Positions 23,316 through 33,347 of a stretch of 64,000 bases of DNA are shown here, piece after piece. The first letter of the stretch is position 1. Each line of letters begins with the position of its first letter. The stretch covers positions 11,933,501 to 11,997,500 of the forward strand of contig CM060195.1 of the NCBI GenBank assembly GCA_030549335.1. The letters run 5' to 3'. Made by a program: the position numbers and the translations under genes. The notes beneath the pieces are model-generated. The model had not been told where the DNA came from, searched no databases, and was given only the letters and a program-made list of their open reading frames with translations. This DNA is from Pontederia crassipes (Eukaryota; Streptophyta; Magnoliopsida; Commelinales; Pontederiaceae).

Positions 23316-25667
23316 TGTCCCAAGATTGATTCATTCTAAGAATTCCGAGGTTAATTTTTGAAATCACCATTTTCATAATTAAAGAAACAAATCATTTCTA
23401 TCCTATCTCCGGAAACACAATTAGTTGGAATCCTTGTGAGGCTTCGGGCATATAAAAAAAATATGAAACAAACAGTGGCAGGGGAGGCGTCGCCTCCCCT
23501 GGCCGACCGTTCGCCTCCGGCCGACCAAGGGTCGGCCGGGGCGTATAAGAAGGGGGGCTCACCCTCTCCCTTCGTTACGGCGACCGATGACCCACGCGCA
23601 TGAGCAGCAGAGATAGAGGGTGACATCGACGACGAATCACCGACGACTCTTGACGTCCAGAGACCCTCCCTCGACACGCACGCAGCCCGGGCGAATCCCT
23701 CTAGTCGTCAGCAAACCACCGACGACCCACGTATGACGAACAGCGGCCGGAGAACGTTCGATAGTTCGTCAGAAAAGGTACCTTAGCGTTAAAATCCTAT
23801 AGATGACGAATTATCGATCATTTGATGTGTAAAATAGATTCATATTGATGCTGAAGTAAATCCCTACAAGTTTCGTATTTAATTCGGCGTCAATTGATGG
23901 CCGGAAGGCCGCCGGAATCTAAGAAGAAATCCGGCGGCCCTATTCTATCGTAGGGACCGGTCGATCGATCCTGCCAGCGGTCGACCGGTCCGTTTACAAA
24001 ACTCTTACGAATTCTTATCTACCGGTCGACCGGCCTCACCATGGCAGTCGACCGGTCTATATGATGATAGACAGGTTTAAATCATGCGATCGGTCGACCG
24101 GTCCCAGTGAACGGTCGACCGATCTGATGTGCAGTGCGCATCCCCATGACCCGACGATCGGTCGACCGACGCCCTGGACGATCAATCGATTTGTAGGCGT
24201 ATCATTAGAGAACTCGATCGATCGATTCTAGAGAACCGGTCGACCGGTACCAGTGAGCGGTCGACCGGTCCGACAGAGACCCATTAATTAAAGCTTAACT
24301 GGACCGATCCACTCCTAATCTTAATTACGACTCTGACCAGTTCACCTACACTGGCTGAGTCTTATTATACAAATTTAGATTTCCAGTGGACCCCAAATCA
24401 TAGATTTTATAGTAACTAAAGATGATTAAAGTAAAGACAAAGATGTGGGATTGCTATATGTCGCCCTTAAAGTTAAAGCAAAGTTCAGAGTTAAAGCAAT
24501 GGGGGGATAGGTAGTTAGCTGAGGGGACAGCGAAGCTTCTGACTTAAATGCCCACTATTCTTGAGATTTCAGGTGTTCTCCCACCGATATCTCGAATTGA
24601 AGGGTGATGCTATGGTCACACCTCTTTCTTTAAAGATTAAAGTATTATGCCAGAGGGACATGTAGCTAGCTGAGGAGACAGTGAATCTACAAGGTCTTGT
24701 AACCGACCACTATTCCTGAATTGTAAGAATTTTTCCCCCTACCTTCCGAATTGACTGAGGCATTAACACCCACCCTTCTTCCCGTTTACAGGCTTATTGG
24801 CATCAGTGAATCAGAGAGGCACCCCTGGCATCTCAACCTAATAAAGTCGAGCTCGCATAGGACAGCAAACCCTAAGGATATCCTAGTAATGTAAAAGACG
24901 TAGCACAACACATAGCAAAGCAATGCAAAGTAAAGTAAAGCAGAGTATTGAAAAGCAAAGTAATGTAAAGTAAAGTAATGTACAACAGAGTAAGGTAAAG
25001 CAAAGTATTGTAAAGTAAGAATAGAGTGACGTAAAGGATAAAGTATTATCACAGCAGAGAACAAAGTATTGAAATGATTAGAGACTTATATATATATATA
25101 TACACATATTGATTTCATGATAATCACTGATATTTATTTCACGTTTATTGCTATTGTACTGAGCAATCTTTGCTCATGGGTATTCTATTCCCCTGCATTG
25201 GGATTTTGCAGGTAAGAATGCCAACTAATGAGGAGATGGAGGGCACAAAGCTTAGAGAAACGCTGCATGACTGAAGATCTGCTTCCAAGCTTGCTTACTG
25301 CATATCTACTTAATTATTCTTATTATTCAGAGATATCATATTTTCTTCCGCTCATAGAACTTTTCTATCTGTATGATTATTATTGTGTTTCCGCATACTT
25401 TCTATATCGAGAGAGACATCATGAACTTCCACTTAATTCTATAATATGAGACATCATGAACTTCCACATTAAAGTCCTTCATCGTGACTATTTGACTATT
25501 AGATTTTTCGCATTTTAAGTTTTTCTATTATATCATTACTATTTTATTAATGCCATGTCAGTCGTTTTGTTGAATGGTCAAGGTCAGTAGAGTAGTAGAT
25601 AATGTAGCGCCCTTGGGGTCAAGCTGACCGCTTATGTGGCGGGAGGTGTGATTTTGGGGGCGTTACA
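23316..25667 (+). repeat. 5' LTR of a Tekay/Del chromovirus (left boundary uncertain)
   Basis: The right end TTTGGGGGCGTTACA at 25667 is followed by a tRNA-Met primer site. Upstream are a TATA-like GTATAAGAAG (23542-23551), GC-rich leader-like DNA, an array of GGTCGACCGG palindromes (23945-24290), GTAAAGCAAAG-type simple repeats (24890-25060) and the TGAGCAATCTTTGCTCA hairpin (25158-25174). The left end is placed at TGTCCC (23316) by the expected length of about 2.3 kb. It could begin elsewhere between 23143 and 23340. Confidence 0.65.
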
Positions 25668-25670
25668 GTT

Positions 25671-25687
25671 TGGTATCAGAGCCTAAG
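25671..25687 (+). other. Primer binding site, initiator tRNA-Met type
   Basis: TGGTATCAGAGCCTAAG complements the 3' end of initiator tRNA-Met and lies 3 bp after the LTR end. It primes minus-strand DNA synthesis in this class of element. Confidence 0.92.
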
Positions 25688-25841
25688 TTCATGCATAATA
25701 TCCATTGTTCATATTGTTACACAGCTCAGAGTAAAGTCATGTGCAAGCTTCTCAAGTATCTGCGGCTCCACTTCTCAAGTAAGTGATAAGTACGTTCTGA
25801 TGAGAATTCTACTTATACTTTTTAGTTAACTTATTTTATAG

Positions 25842-26306
25842 ATGCCTCCACACCATATGGTGACTAGAGTCGTACGTAGCAGTATGGGTCACATAGTTGG
25901 GATACGTATGTGGTCACTAGATCCTCCGACCCCGCCACCGCCTGCCCTTGAGAGATCGGAGCCTTCAGATTCAGATATAGAGAGTGTGGGGAGTAATAAT
26001 CCGGAGTTACCTTCCCCACGCCACTTCTTCCCCACAGAGACACGTGAGGAGATGAATCAGAGGTGGCACTTTCATACGAGAGGAGGATGCATTGATAACC
26101 CCATTTTCATGTCCTCTGACGATGAGGAAGAAGCCCCTGCACCTGAAGGAGAAGTTCAAAGTCGGGAGACCAGTCCGATCAGCCAGTTTGATCCAGAGTC
26201 ATACTGTAGCCTCTGCGTTCAAGAGGAACATTTTGAAGAGGAGTGTCCTAATCCTCCGAAGACTCCCGGGAATGGACCAGAGGGACCCTCTCGACGTAGC
26301 GACTAG
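25842..26306 (+). CDS. Intact 154-aa leader ORF with a CCHC zinc knuckle, upstream of gag
   Basis: This open frame lies between the primer site and gag of the Tekay element and has no internal stop, while the gag-pol behind it is badly broken. The N-terminus is basic (MPPHHMVTRVVRSS). The middle is proline- and acid-rich (PPTPPPPALERSEPSDSD; SSDDEEEAPAPEGE). Near residues 127-140 it has CSLCVQEEHFEEEC, which fits the C-x2-C-x4-H-x4-C retroviral-type zinc knuckle exactly, though its loop is acidic, not basic and glycine-rich as in a Gag nucleocapsid. I do not recognise the protein. Possible roles are a nucleic-acid or protein-binding accessory factor (inference). The start is the first ATG after the primer site that opens this frame. 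A chance ORF cannot be excluded. Confidence 0.6.
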   Translation: MPPHHMVTRVVRSSMGHIVGIRMWSLDPPTPPPPALERSEPSDSDIESVGSNNPELPSPRHFFPTETREEMNQRWHFHTRGGCIDNPIFMSSDDEEEAPAPEGEVQSRETSPISQFDPESYCSLCVQEEHFEEECPNPPKTPGNGPEGPSRRSD

Positions 26307-26517
26307 TACCATGCTGTGTTTGTTTTCTTTTCTTTGTGGAAGGCCTTAGTGTGCCTCAGACTTATGTTTACTTTTTGAAAAGCTTAATGATAAATGAATA
26401 CTTTACTTTGGCAAATGATGAGCAGCATGGTTTCCAATTTTTAATCTAAGATTTCTATCCTTAGTAAAGATCCTTAGCTATACACCCTTCTCAAACACTG
26501 CCACGATCTCTTTATAG

Positions 26518-27612
26518 ATGGCCGACCAGAGAAGAGGATCAGCGTCCAGCGAATATGAAGTGTATAACGAAGAGGAGGCCCACTTTATTCCTCCACCTCC
26601 ATTGAATCCTCCCCCGCCTACCCCACCTAGGCCAGATTCACCACCACAACAAGGACGTCGGGCCCCCATCCCTTGTACTATGCAAGAGTTTTGGAGGTCG
26701 AAGCCTCCGACATTTAATGGAGAAGGTGGAATTGACGTTGCTGAATAGTGGATCGAGACTTTAGAAGAGAAGTTTGACATCCTCGACGTCCCTGAGCACA
26801 AGAAGGTTCTGTTCGCAAGAGATACTCTCCAAAGATATGCTAAGGAATGGTGGAAGGCAAAGAAGGCCACCAGCTTTTCGGGAGTCAAAACCGTGGAATG
26901 GGGAGACTTCCGCAGGGCATTTGAGACGCGATACCTTCCATCCTTCCACAGAGATTTGAAACAGAAGGAATTTCTGCATCTAGTGCAAGGGGCTATGACC
27001 GTGGACCAATATGTGACCAAGTTCATTCGGTTAAAGAAATACTCTAAATTGACCATGGATGATGTGGAGCTGGTGAAACGTTTCGTGGACGGACTAAGGC
27101 CCTCACTGAGATCCCAGACCAGGCCAGGGAATTGTAAAACCCTGGATGAAGCGATCAGCCTGGCAACCCTGACTGAGAGGGACCATCAAGACCTCATGAA
27201 GAAGAAGAGGGCCCAGCAGAACGTAGGGCATAGCTCCCACCAGCAACAGTAATTTCGTGGGAACAACCGGCAACACCAACGACGGGATAATCGGTACCAT
27301 CCTTATTCTGCGCCTCAACAGAACTACCGTTCTCCATAACAACAACAACAACCCTACCGCCCTCAACAACAAGCTCCTCCAACGCAACAGCAGCCACCAC
27401 TACAGCAACAATAGCGACCCCCTCAGTAGGGGCAAAGACGCTCAGCCCAGCAGCAGCGGCAACAGCCTCATAGAGCCCCTCAGGCACCACCCGCACAAGG
27501 TGAGCGGGTTTTATGCAACACGTGGGGCAGGACCCATGCTGGGGAATGCCGAATGAAGTCTGGAGCTTGTTATTACTTCGGTGGAATGGGTCACATGGCA
27601 GCGAGTTGTTCG
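26518..27612 (+). pseudogene. Tekay-type gag, broken
   Basis: Frame 1 starts at MADQRRGSASSEYEV and reads PPTFNGEGGIDVAE, WIETLEEKFDIL, EWWKAKKA, FRRAFETRYLP and FLHLVQGAMTVDQYVTKF, the hallmark order of Ty3/gypsy Gag. In-frame stops lie at 26746-26748 (TAG) and 27250-27252 (TAA), with more in the Gln/Pro-rich stretch to 27500. The zinc knuckle at 27568-27609 reads CYYFGGMGHMAASC; the second Cys is Phe, so metal binding is probably lost. Gag would form the capsid particle and package the element RNA. The antisense frame of 192 codons over the same bases is a shadow. Confidence 0.85.
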
Positions 27613-27674
27613 AGACGTGGACAACAACAGTTGGTACAGGGAAGGCTCTTCAATCTGGAAAGGATGCTCCTCAG

Positions 27675-28566
27675 ATTGATGCTGATGTCATTCAAGGTAC
27701 GCTATTCATAGATGATTTACCTACCAAAGTATTATTCGATTCCGATGCCTCATATTCCTTTATATCAAAAGAGTGTGCCAAAACTTAGGGTTGAAAATAG
27801 TAAACTTAGCGCAGAAGATGAATATATTGACCCCACAAGGCACCCTCATCACCACAAAACATCTCCCGAATGTACCCATAGAAATAGAAAAAAGGAACCA
27901 TCCTGCCAATCTCATCATCATCCCCATGAGAGATTATGATATAATTTTGGGCATGGATTGGCTAACTTCACATGATGCTTCCATCCTGTGCAAACAAAAG
28001 AAAGTAATCATAGGTACACAGAGTAAAGATAAAATTATAGTCATGGGAATTGCACAAAAGGAACCAAAGATTATAGTATCTGCCATGAAGGCACAAAAGT
28101 TACTGCAAAAAGGATGTAGAGGTTACCTGGCCAGTATAACCAAGACAGAGGAACCAAAGAAGACTTCTCAGGTCATAGAAGTTGTGAGGGAATTTCCTGA
28201 TGTTTTCCGTGAGGATGTTAGCGGTCTACCGCCCACAAGGGAAATAGACTTTCGTATCGAGGTGACACCCGAAACTGCACCCATCTCCAAAGCTCCATAC
28301 CGCATGGCTCCAGCAAAGATGAAGGAATTGAAAGATCAGATTCAAGAGCTCTTGGACAAAGGTTTCTTCAGACCTAGTGTTTCGCCGTGGGTGCACCAGT
28401 CCTTTTTGTCAAGAAGAAGGACAGATCATTGAGACTTTGTATCAACTACAGAATGTTGAACAAAGTCACAATAAAGAATAGGTACCCGCTACCTCGCATC
28501 GATGACTTATTAGATCAGCTATACAAGGCAAAGGTGTTCTCAAAGATCAATCTGAGGAGCGGATAC
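27675..28566 (+). pseudogene. Tekay-type protease and N-terminal reverse transcriptase, truncated
   Basis: Protease begins at GTLFIDDLPTKVLFDSDASY (27690 onwards). The active site reads DSDA in place of D-S/T-G-A, so it is inactive. The frame then shifts to 27773-28432 with DYDIILGMDWL, EFPDVFREDVSGLPP, TREIDF and APYRMAP, the linker and start of RT. It shifts again at SPW to 28387-28566 with [20 protein letters not shown] and [10 protein letters not shown]. Translation stops at the point where the minus-strand Athila LTR begins (28567). The catalytic Y/F-x-D-D region of RT, RNase H and integrase are absent from this side, and I do not find the continuation in the window. Confidence 0.88.
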
Positions 28567-30244
28567 TGATGCGTTGAAATGATGTAGCAAAATAAAATCG
28601 CTAGCAAGTGCACTAGTCGCTCAAGTAATATAGTAATAGGAGTAAGAGTGTCGAACCCACGAGGAATATTATTAATTCAATGTCTGAATTTATAAATTAA
28701 TAAGAGAGAAAAAATATGGATTTTGAAAATGAGTTTTAAAATATAAAGAAAATAAGATAAAGATAAGATAGTGGTGTTGAAGTTAGGCCTTAGGATGAAA
28801 ATAGATCAGAATAAATATTTGAACCATAAAAGATAAATTTAATCTTTAAAGATGGATTAGAGTCTCCCTAAAGTAATCTAACATGATTAACTTGTGGTCT
28901 CCACGATTGGCATCCATCAATCTAATCATATAGAACTATCTTAATTTAATAAGAATTGAAGTCTCCACGACTGGTACCCCCAAAATCATATTAAAATTAA
29001 GATGCATTAAATTGAATTCTCTAGACTATTAATCACTCCACAAACTGGTATAGATTAATAGACCACACAAACTTGATTCTCCACACACTAGTTATCAAAT
29101 TTATATCAATTATTAATTCCAAATAAAATCAATTATAATTAGTATAATGAATTCTGAAATTAAACACTCCACAAACTGGTATAGCCTAATTCAGAAATTT
29201 AATTAACTAACATAAAAGTATTAAGCACAATTAATAATTGATCAGAAAAGATTAAAGCAAATAAAATAGGGTCCAAACATTTCCCTTCAATTAATAATCT
29301 CCTAAAATAATAATCCTAAAAACATCGAGTTCATCCTAGAAATTCCAGAGAGATAATAAAATACAAACCATAAAAATTGAAAGAATTACACCCAAAATAG
29401 AGATCTTGAATCTAGCAAACAGTCGGGCAGCCTCTCGGACTTGATCAGGGTCGCGATCAACCTCCAACCGTCGCACCTCTCTCCTCTTAGTCGTAGCCTG
29501 CAGAGCTCACGACTCGCCATGGAAGAAACCTGAACTTCAGAGCACACTTTGAAACGACGGATTCTCCACGTATTTATAGGTGCGGACGACCTTCAATTTG
29601 ATCACGGTCGTAAAATATCGTACGGATGAATTTAAATTTACGAGATAAACTCGGCCAAAGATAAATCCTTTTAATTGTTACCCCCTTTGAATCTCGGTCA
29701 AAACCAACATTTCCTTTCCATTACCCCCTTCGAATATCGGCCGTAACAAAATTCTTTTATCTTTACGCCCAAAGAGATAAACCCTTTTACTCCCTCCAAA
29801 TCTCGGCCGTAAGGAAAGAATTTAATCTTGTTACGCCCAAAAGATAAAATCATTTATCTTTACCTTTCATATCTCGGCCAAAAACACAAATTTTCTCTCT
29901 AATCTCGGCCAAAATGATGATTCCATTTGAGTTATCGGCCGTAACATCTCTTTTGAATCGAAGATCTCGGCCGTAAGGATAAATTCTTCGGAATTTCGAC
30001 TGATACGTCCAATCGGATCGATCAAATATAATTCTCCGATAATCATAGATTCGATTTCTCCTGCAAAATAATTATCAAAATTTAATTAATCCATCCACAA
30101 TTAAAATATTCAGAGAATTAATACTAAAAATTGATAAATCCGAAATTACGACTAAAAGTGGTCTAAAATGATGATGCCATGATCAAATTATAGAAAAATT
30201 AATTAAAATAATAATCTAAAATATGTTATATTTTGCGTGCATCA
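28567..30244 (-). repeat. 3' LTR of a second Athila element
   Basis: On the minus strand it begins TGATGCACGCAAAATA after a polypurine tract and ends ATTTCAACGCATCA, a TG..CA unit of 1678 bp. A TATA box (CTATAAATA, minus) lies around 29570-29580. Upstream of it, in U3, the motif TTACGGCCGAGAT and variants recurs about nine times (29640-30000). Downstream, CTCCACAAACTGGTATAG-like units recur about five times (28890-29190, plus-strand reading). The phrase GTGTCGAACCCACGAGGAA near 28655 is the usual near-3'-end landmark of Tat/Athila LTRs. It is inserted into the Tekay RT; the matching 5' LTR is not in the window. Confidence 0.82.
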
Positions 30245-30260
30245 AACTCCCCCAAGCTTA
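30245..30260 (-). other. Polypurine tract next to the 3' LTR
   Basis: The minus strand reads TAAGCTTGGGGGAGTT immediately before the LTR start. It is preceded by GAGGACAACAAGACTT. This is the plus-strand primer site in LTR elements. Confidence 0.88.
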
Positions 30261-31353
30261 AAGTCTTGTTGTCCTCAAGCAAAAATTCAAAGCAAAGCTC
30301 AATAAAGTTCCATCATAACCTCCACATTGTCAACTAACTAATTTTCTCACACAGTTCTTCTGCACACCTACTACTGAGTATCTCACCACTTTCTATGCAC
30401 GAAACTTCATAGAGGTTCTGAATGCTATACAAGTTTAAACAATCTCAAATTCAGCCTTATAGAAAAATAAATTGTCTGTCAAATAATAGTATTAATATTG
30501 AACACATAAGTACTAATTGAGCTTAAAACTTTTTCTTTTTCTTTTTTTAACTTTATTTTCAATCATTTTAAAAGTTTTAATCTTCAAACAGGATTGCACA
30601 AGGAGATCCATGTAACGGGCTTTAGACTGATGACTCCCAGACCAGATGACCTTAGGGCACCAGGTGATAAAGCACCCCTCGAGTTTACTTGCCCGAACAA
30701 CCAAGGTTCTGAATGAATAGTTCGAACTTAGTCATGATTCAGTACTCTTGTGCTTCTCCATATTCCACAAGATGGTCAATGTAGCAGGTTTTCGATCGAC
30801 GGATCCCAGAGCAGTTGCCCTTAGGTCGCCAGGCATGAACCCCTACGGATCTAATTACCCGAACACATCTTGGTTCCGGATAACACTTTTGTACCTATAC
30901 ATAACTTTATTCATTTTTTTTCATTTGTTGGGGTTTAACTACCCCTTCTTTTTTATAAGCTCAAAAAGTACTTGATATGGTCAATAAGAAGGCTACTACT
31001 ATCAAGACTTAAAATAAATAAAAAGGCATGAATATGATTTTGTCGTCTAGTCATTCATAATTCTACTTAGTATAGGCACACAGTCCATAAGTTTGATACT
31101 AAAATAGCAAGTGATAAGAAAGAAAAGCATTCAAATTTCACCAGTTAACGACATGTCTTTGAACTTTTTACTAAAAAATAATTAAAACAGTAAGACAAGA
31201 GTTTGTAAGATGGTAGCAAAAATAAATGCATGCAATGGTATTTTTTTTGAAAATTTTCAAAATTTTCAAATTTTTTTTAAAATTTTTAGATATACATGCA
31301 AACATAAGCAAATAAAAGGAAAAATAAGAGAAAATGCAAAGCATGAAATGCAA
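30261..31353 (-). other. Athila 3' untranslated region; no gene
   Basis: AT-rich DNA lies between the two polypurine tracts. Two copies of a phrase with CCCAGACCAGATGACCTTAG / CCCAGAGCAGTTGCCCTTAG occur near 30635 and 30805 in similar contexts. They are diverged direct repeats of about 100-130 bp. No coding signal is seen. Confidence 0.55.
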
Positions 31354-31370
31354 ACTCCCCCAAGCTTGAA
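31354..31370 (-). other. Second, internal polypurine tract
   Basis: The minus strand reads CAAGCTTGGGGGAGTTT after ACTGAGGACAGTGTCTGG. It lies about 1.1 kb upstream of the terminal tract and shortly after the env-position ORF. The Athila at 53766 has the same duplication. Confidence 0.75.
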
Positions 31371-31482
31371 CCAGACACTGTCCTCAGTGTTAGGCCAGCA
31401 AGGGAAAGGAAAATAGACTCAATAAAAAGAAAAAAATAATAAAGAAATGAAAAATAAAGAAAAGGAAAAGACACAACCGGAT

Positions 31483-33098
31483 TTACTGTCTGCGGGGTGG
31501 CGATGGTGGATGGTAGCCGAGATTTTCTTGGCGCATATGATACTCATGGATGCACCTCGTCATGCGCGCATGCTGATTCTGAAGGGATTCGAAGCGACCC
31601 TGACGATCATCCATATTTCTAAAATCGGCTCGGATGTTGGTCAACTCTTGGGCTTGTCTAAGTTGCTCATCCAAATAGCGTGCAACTGCCCTGACTGACG
31701 AAGTTGCTCTTTTTGAAAAGTGTGAAACTCCCCTGCCTGACGAAGTTGCTCATCATACATTAATTCCCATAAGTTTTGCATGGAAGCATAGTCAGGCTGA
31801 GGTGGCGGAGGTGGATAGTAAGTCTGTGGGGCCGAAGTGAAAGTAGGTTCTGGTGCTATATAGTGATTCTGCACAGGTTCATGTAAAGGGGCAGATACTT
31901 CCATCGAGTCGCGTTCCTCATAAGGAGTAGCAGGTATGAACGAGGAATCAGAAGAGCTCTCTTGTGCTGGAGATGAAATCGGAGAAGGCACCAGCATATA
32001 AGGTGAATGGACGGATGTGGCATATTGGGAAGCTGCCGGTGATGCAGCCTGGAATCCTTGTGGCTGTTGAAGGTAGGGTTGGGCTGCCGCATAATTAGTA
32101 GAATCAAACCAGGAGAAATGTTCATCCTGGTGTGGCTGTCCGACAGAGGTAGATGGTCCTGCAGGTGGGATTACTGGAGCTATGACCTGCCTAAAAAGGA
32201 GCCAATTATTTGGATTAATTGGTATGAAAGCATCTCGATCTGAGCAGGGCACCTCTTGATGGTGGCCTTTAAAAATAAAAACTTTGATCCCTGAGTTGTT
32301 GGTCTTCACGAGACCCATAGCATGAATAGTCCTACGAGTGAGGTGAGTGTTTCCTGGCACAGCTTCGAGATCATCCAAGTCAAGTTGTAGGTGCTGAGTG
32401 ATAGGTGTGAGAAGGGCGCCCATATTAATGCTACCGCCACGATGAGTAGTGCAGCGCTGGAATCGACGAATGATGAAGGCACCCACATTAACAGGAGTTC
32501 TGTGAAGCATGATGTGGATGAGATATAACTCTCCCTCTGAGACGGCACCATCATTATCACTGCGCCCACTTAAGGTGTTGCTTAGCATGCGATGGACGTA
32601 GCGCAGAACAGGATTCTGAATTGAGCTATCTTTAGCGGTGTTCCAAACCAATCGGTCTTCTTCTGTTATCTGTTTCCAAAAAGTTTCAACATCAAAGTCA
32701 GCAGGTACAGAAGGAGATCCATGGTTGGGAAATCCATAGATATTATTAATCTCTCCTAGAGTGAGAGTAAAAGATCGCCCATAAAGTTGGAATGAAATGC
32801 GAGGCTGATCATAATTCCTGCCATCTAAATTAAAGACCTCCAAGGATGAGAGAAATTTCATAATTAGTACTTCATAAGTTGGCCACCAGGAATGCACAAA
32901 GTCAGAGAGTCCAATCTGAGAAAATAATAGATGAATATCTGCAAGTAAATTATACTCCCTAAGCAATTTAGTATCTGAAAATCTGGTGGCATGAATTCGA
33001 ATCTTAGACATCCGTTCATATCGAGCTTGATACTTTGGCTTGGTCCAATAATAATCTCCGGGGTAGGCGATAAGCACGAAATAAAGAACACTGTGCAA
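31483..33098 (-). pseudogene. Athila env-position ORF (putative plant transposon protein), nearly intact
   Basis: A 485-codon frame from ATG at 33098 runs to 31641. A second frame (31674-31483) continues the same repeated motif, so one frameshift near 31650 probably truncates a protein of about 540 residues. The N-terminal half (KLLREYNLLADIHLLFSQIG, WWPTYEVLIMKFLSSLEVF, LGEINNIYGFPNHG) matches the domain found after pol in Athila elements. The C-terminal half is Pro/Ser/Gln-rich, then has EQLRQAGEF / EQLRQSGQL / EQLRQAQEL repeats, likely a coiled coil. I see no signal peptide or clear membrane segment, so an envelope function is doubtful. The true start may lie upstream, where the frame is unclear. 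Position and strand fit the LTR at 28567-30244. Confidence 0.82.
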
Positions 33099-33347
33099 CT
33101 AATCCTAGGCTTGGCACAAGTCGTTTTGGAACACGATTTGAGAAATATCTCGGAGGATTGAAACAAAAGAGACGAAACAAATGGGTTGTTACGGGATGCA
33201 TTCAGATGCCTGCCTCTCATGCCCAGGAGATATTAGAGGCGGTGTTAGCCTTTGGCGACGACGACGACAACTCAACAGAAGAACAAAGTACAGGGCAGAG
33301 GACAAGATGTGCAACTCTTAATAAAATCTTAGAAGCAAAATACCACT
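33099..33347 (-). other. Upstream part of the Athila env region, up to the hAT insertion
   Basis: No recognisable frame. A plus-strand ORF with GDDDDNSTEEQ is present but has no family signal. The hAT element begins at 33348. Confidence 0.4.

Noticed and set aside
25671-25687. Possible tRNA gene piece (TGGTATCAGAGC)
   Set aside because: It is a primer binding site next to an LTR end; no cloverleaf surrounds it. The same applies at 49066 and 52084.
26478-27056. 192-codon antisense frame
   Set aside because: It is the shadow of the Tekay gag, whose sense frame has clear Gag motifs.
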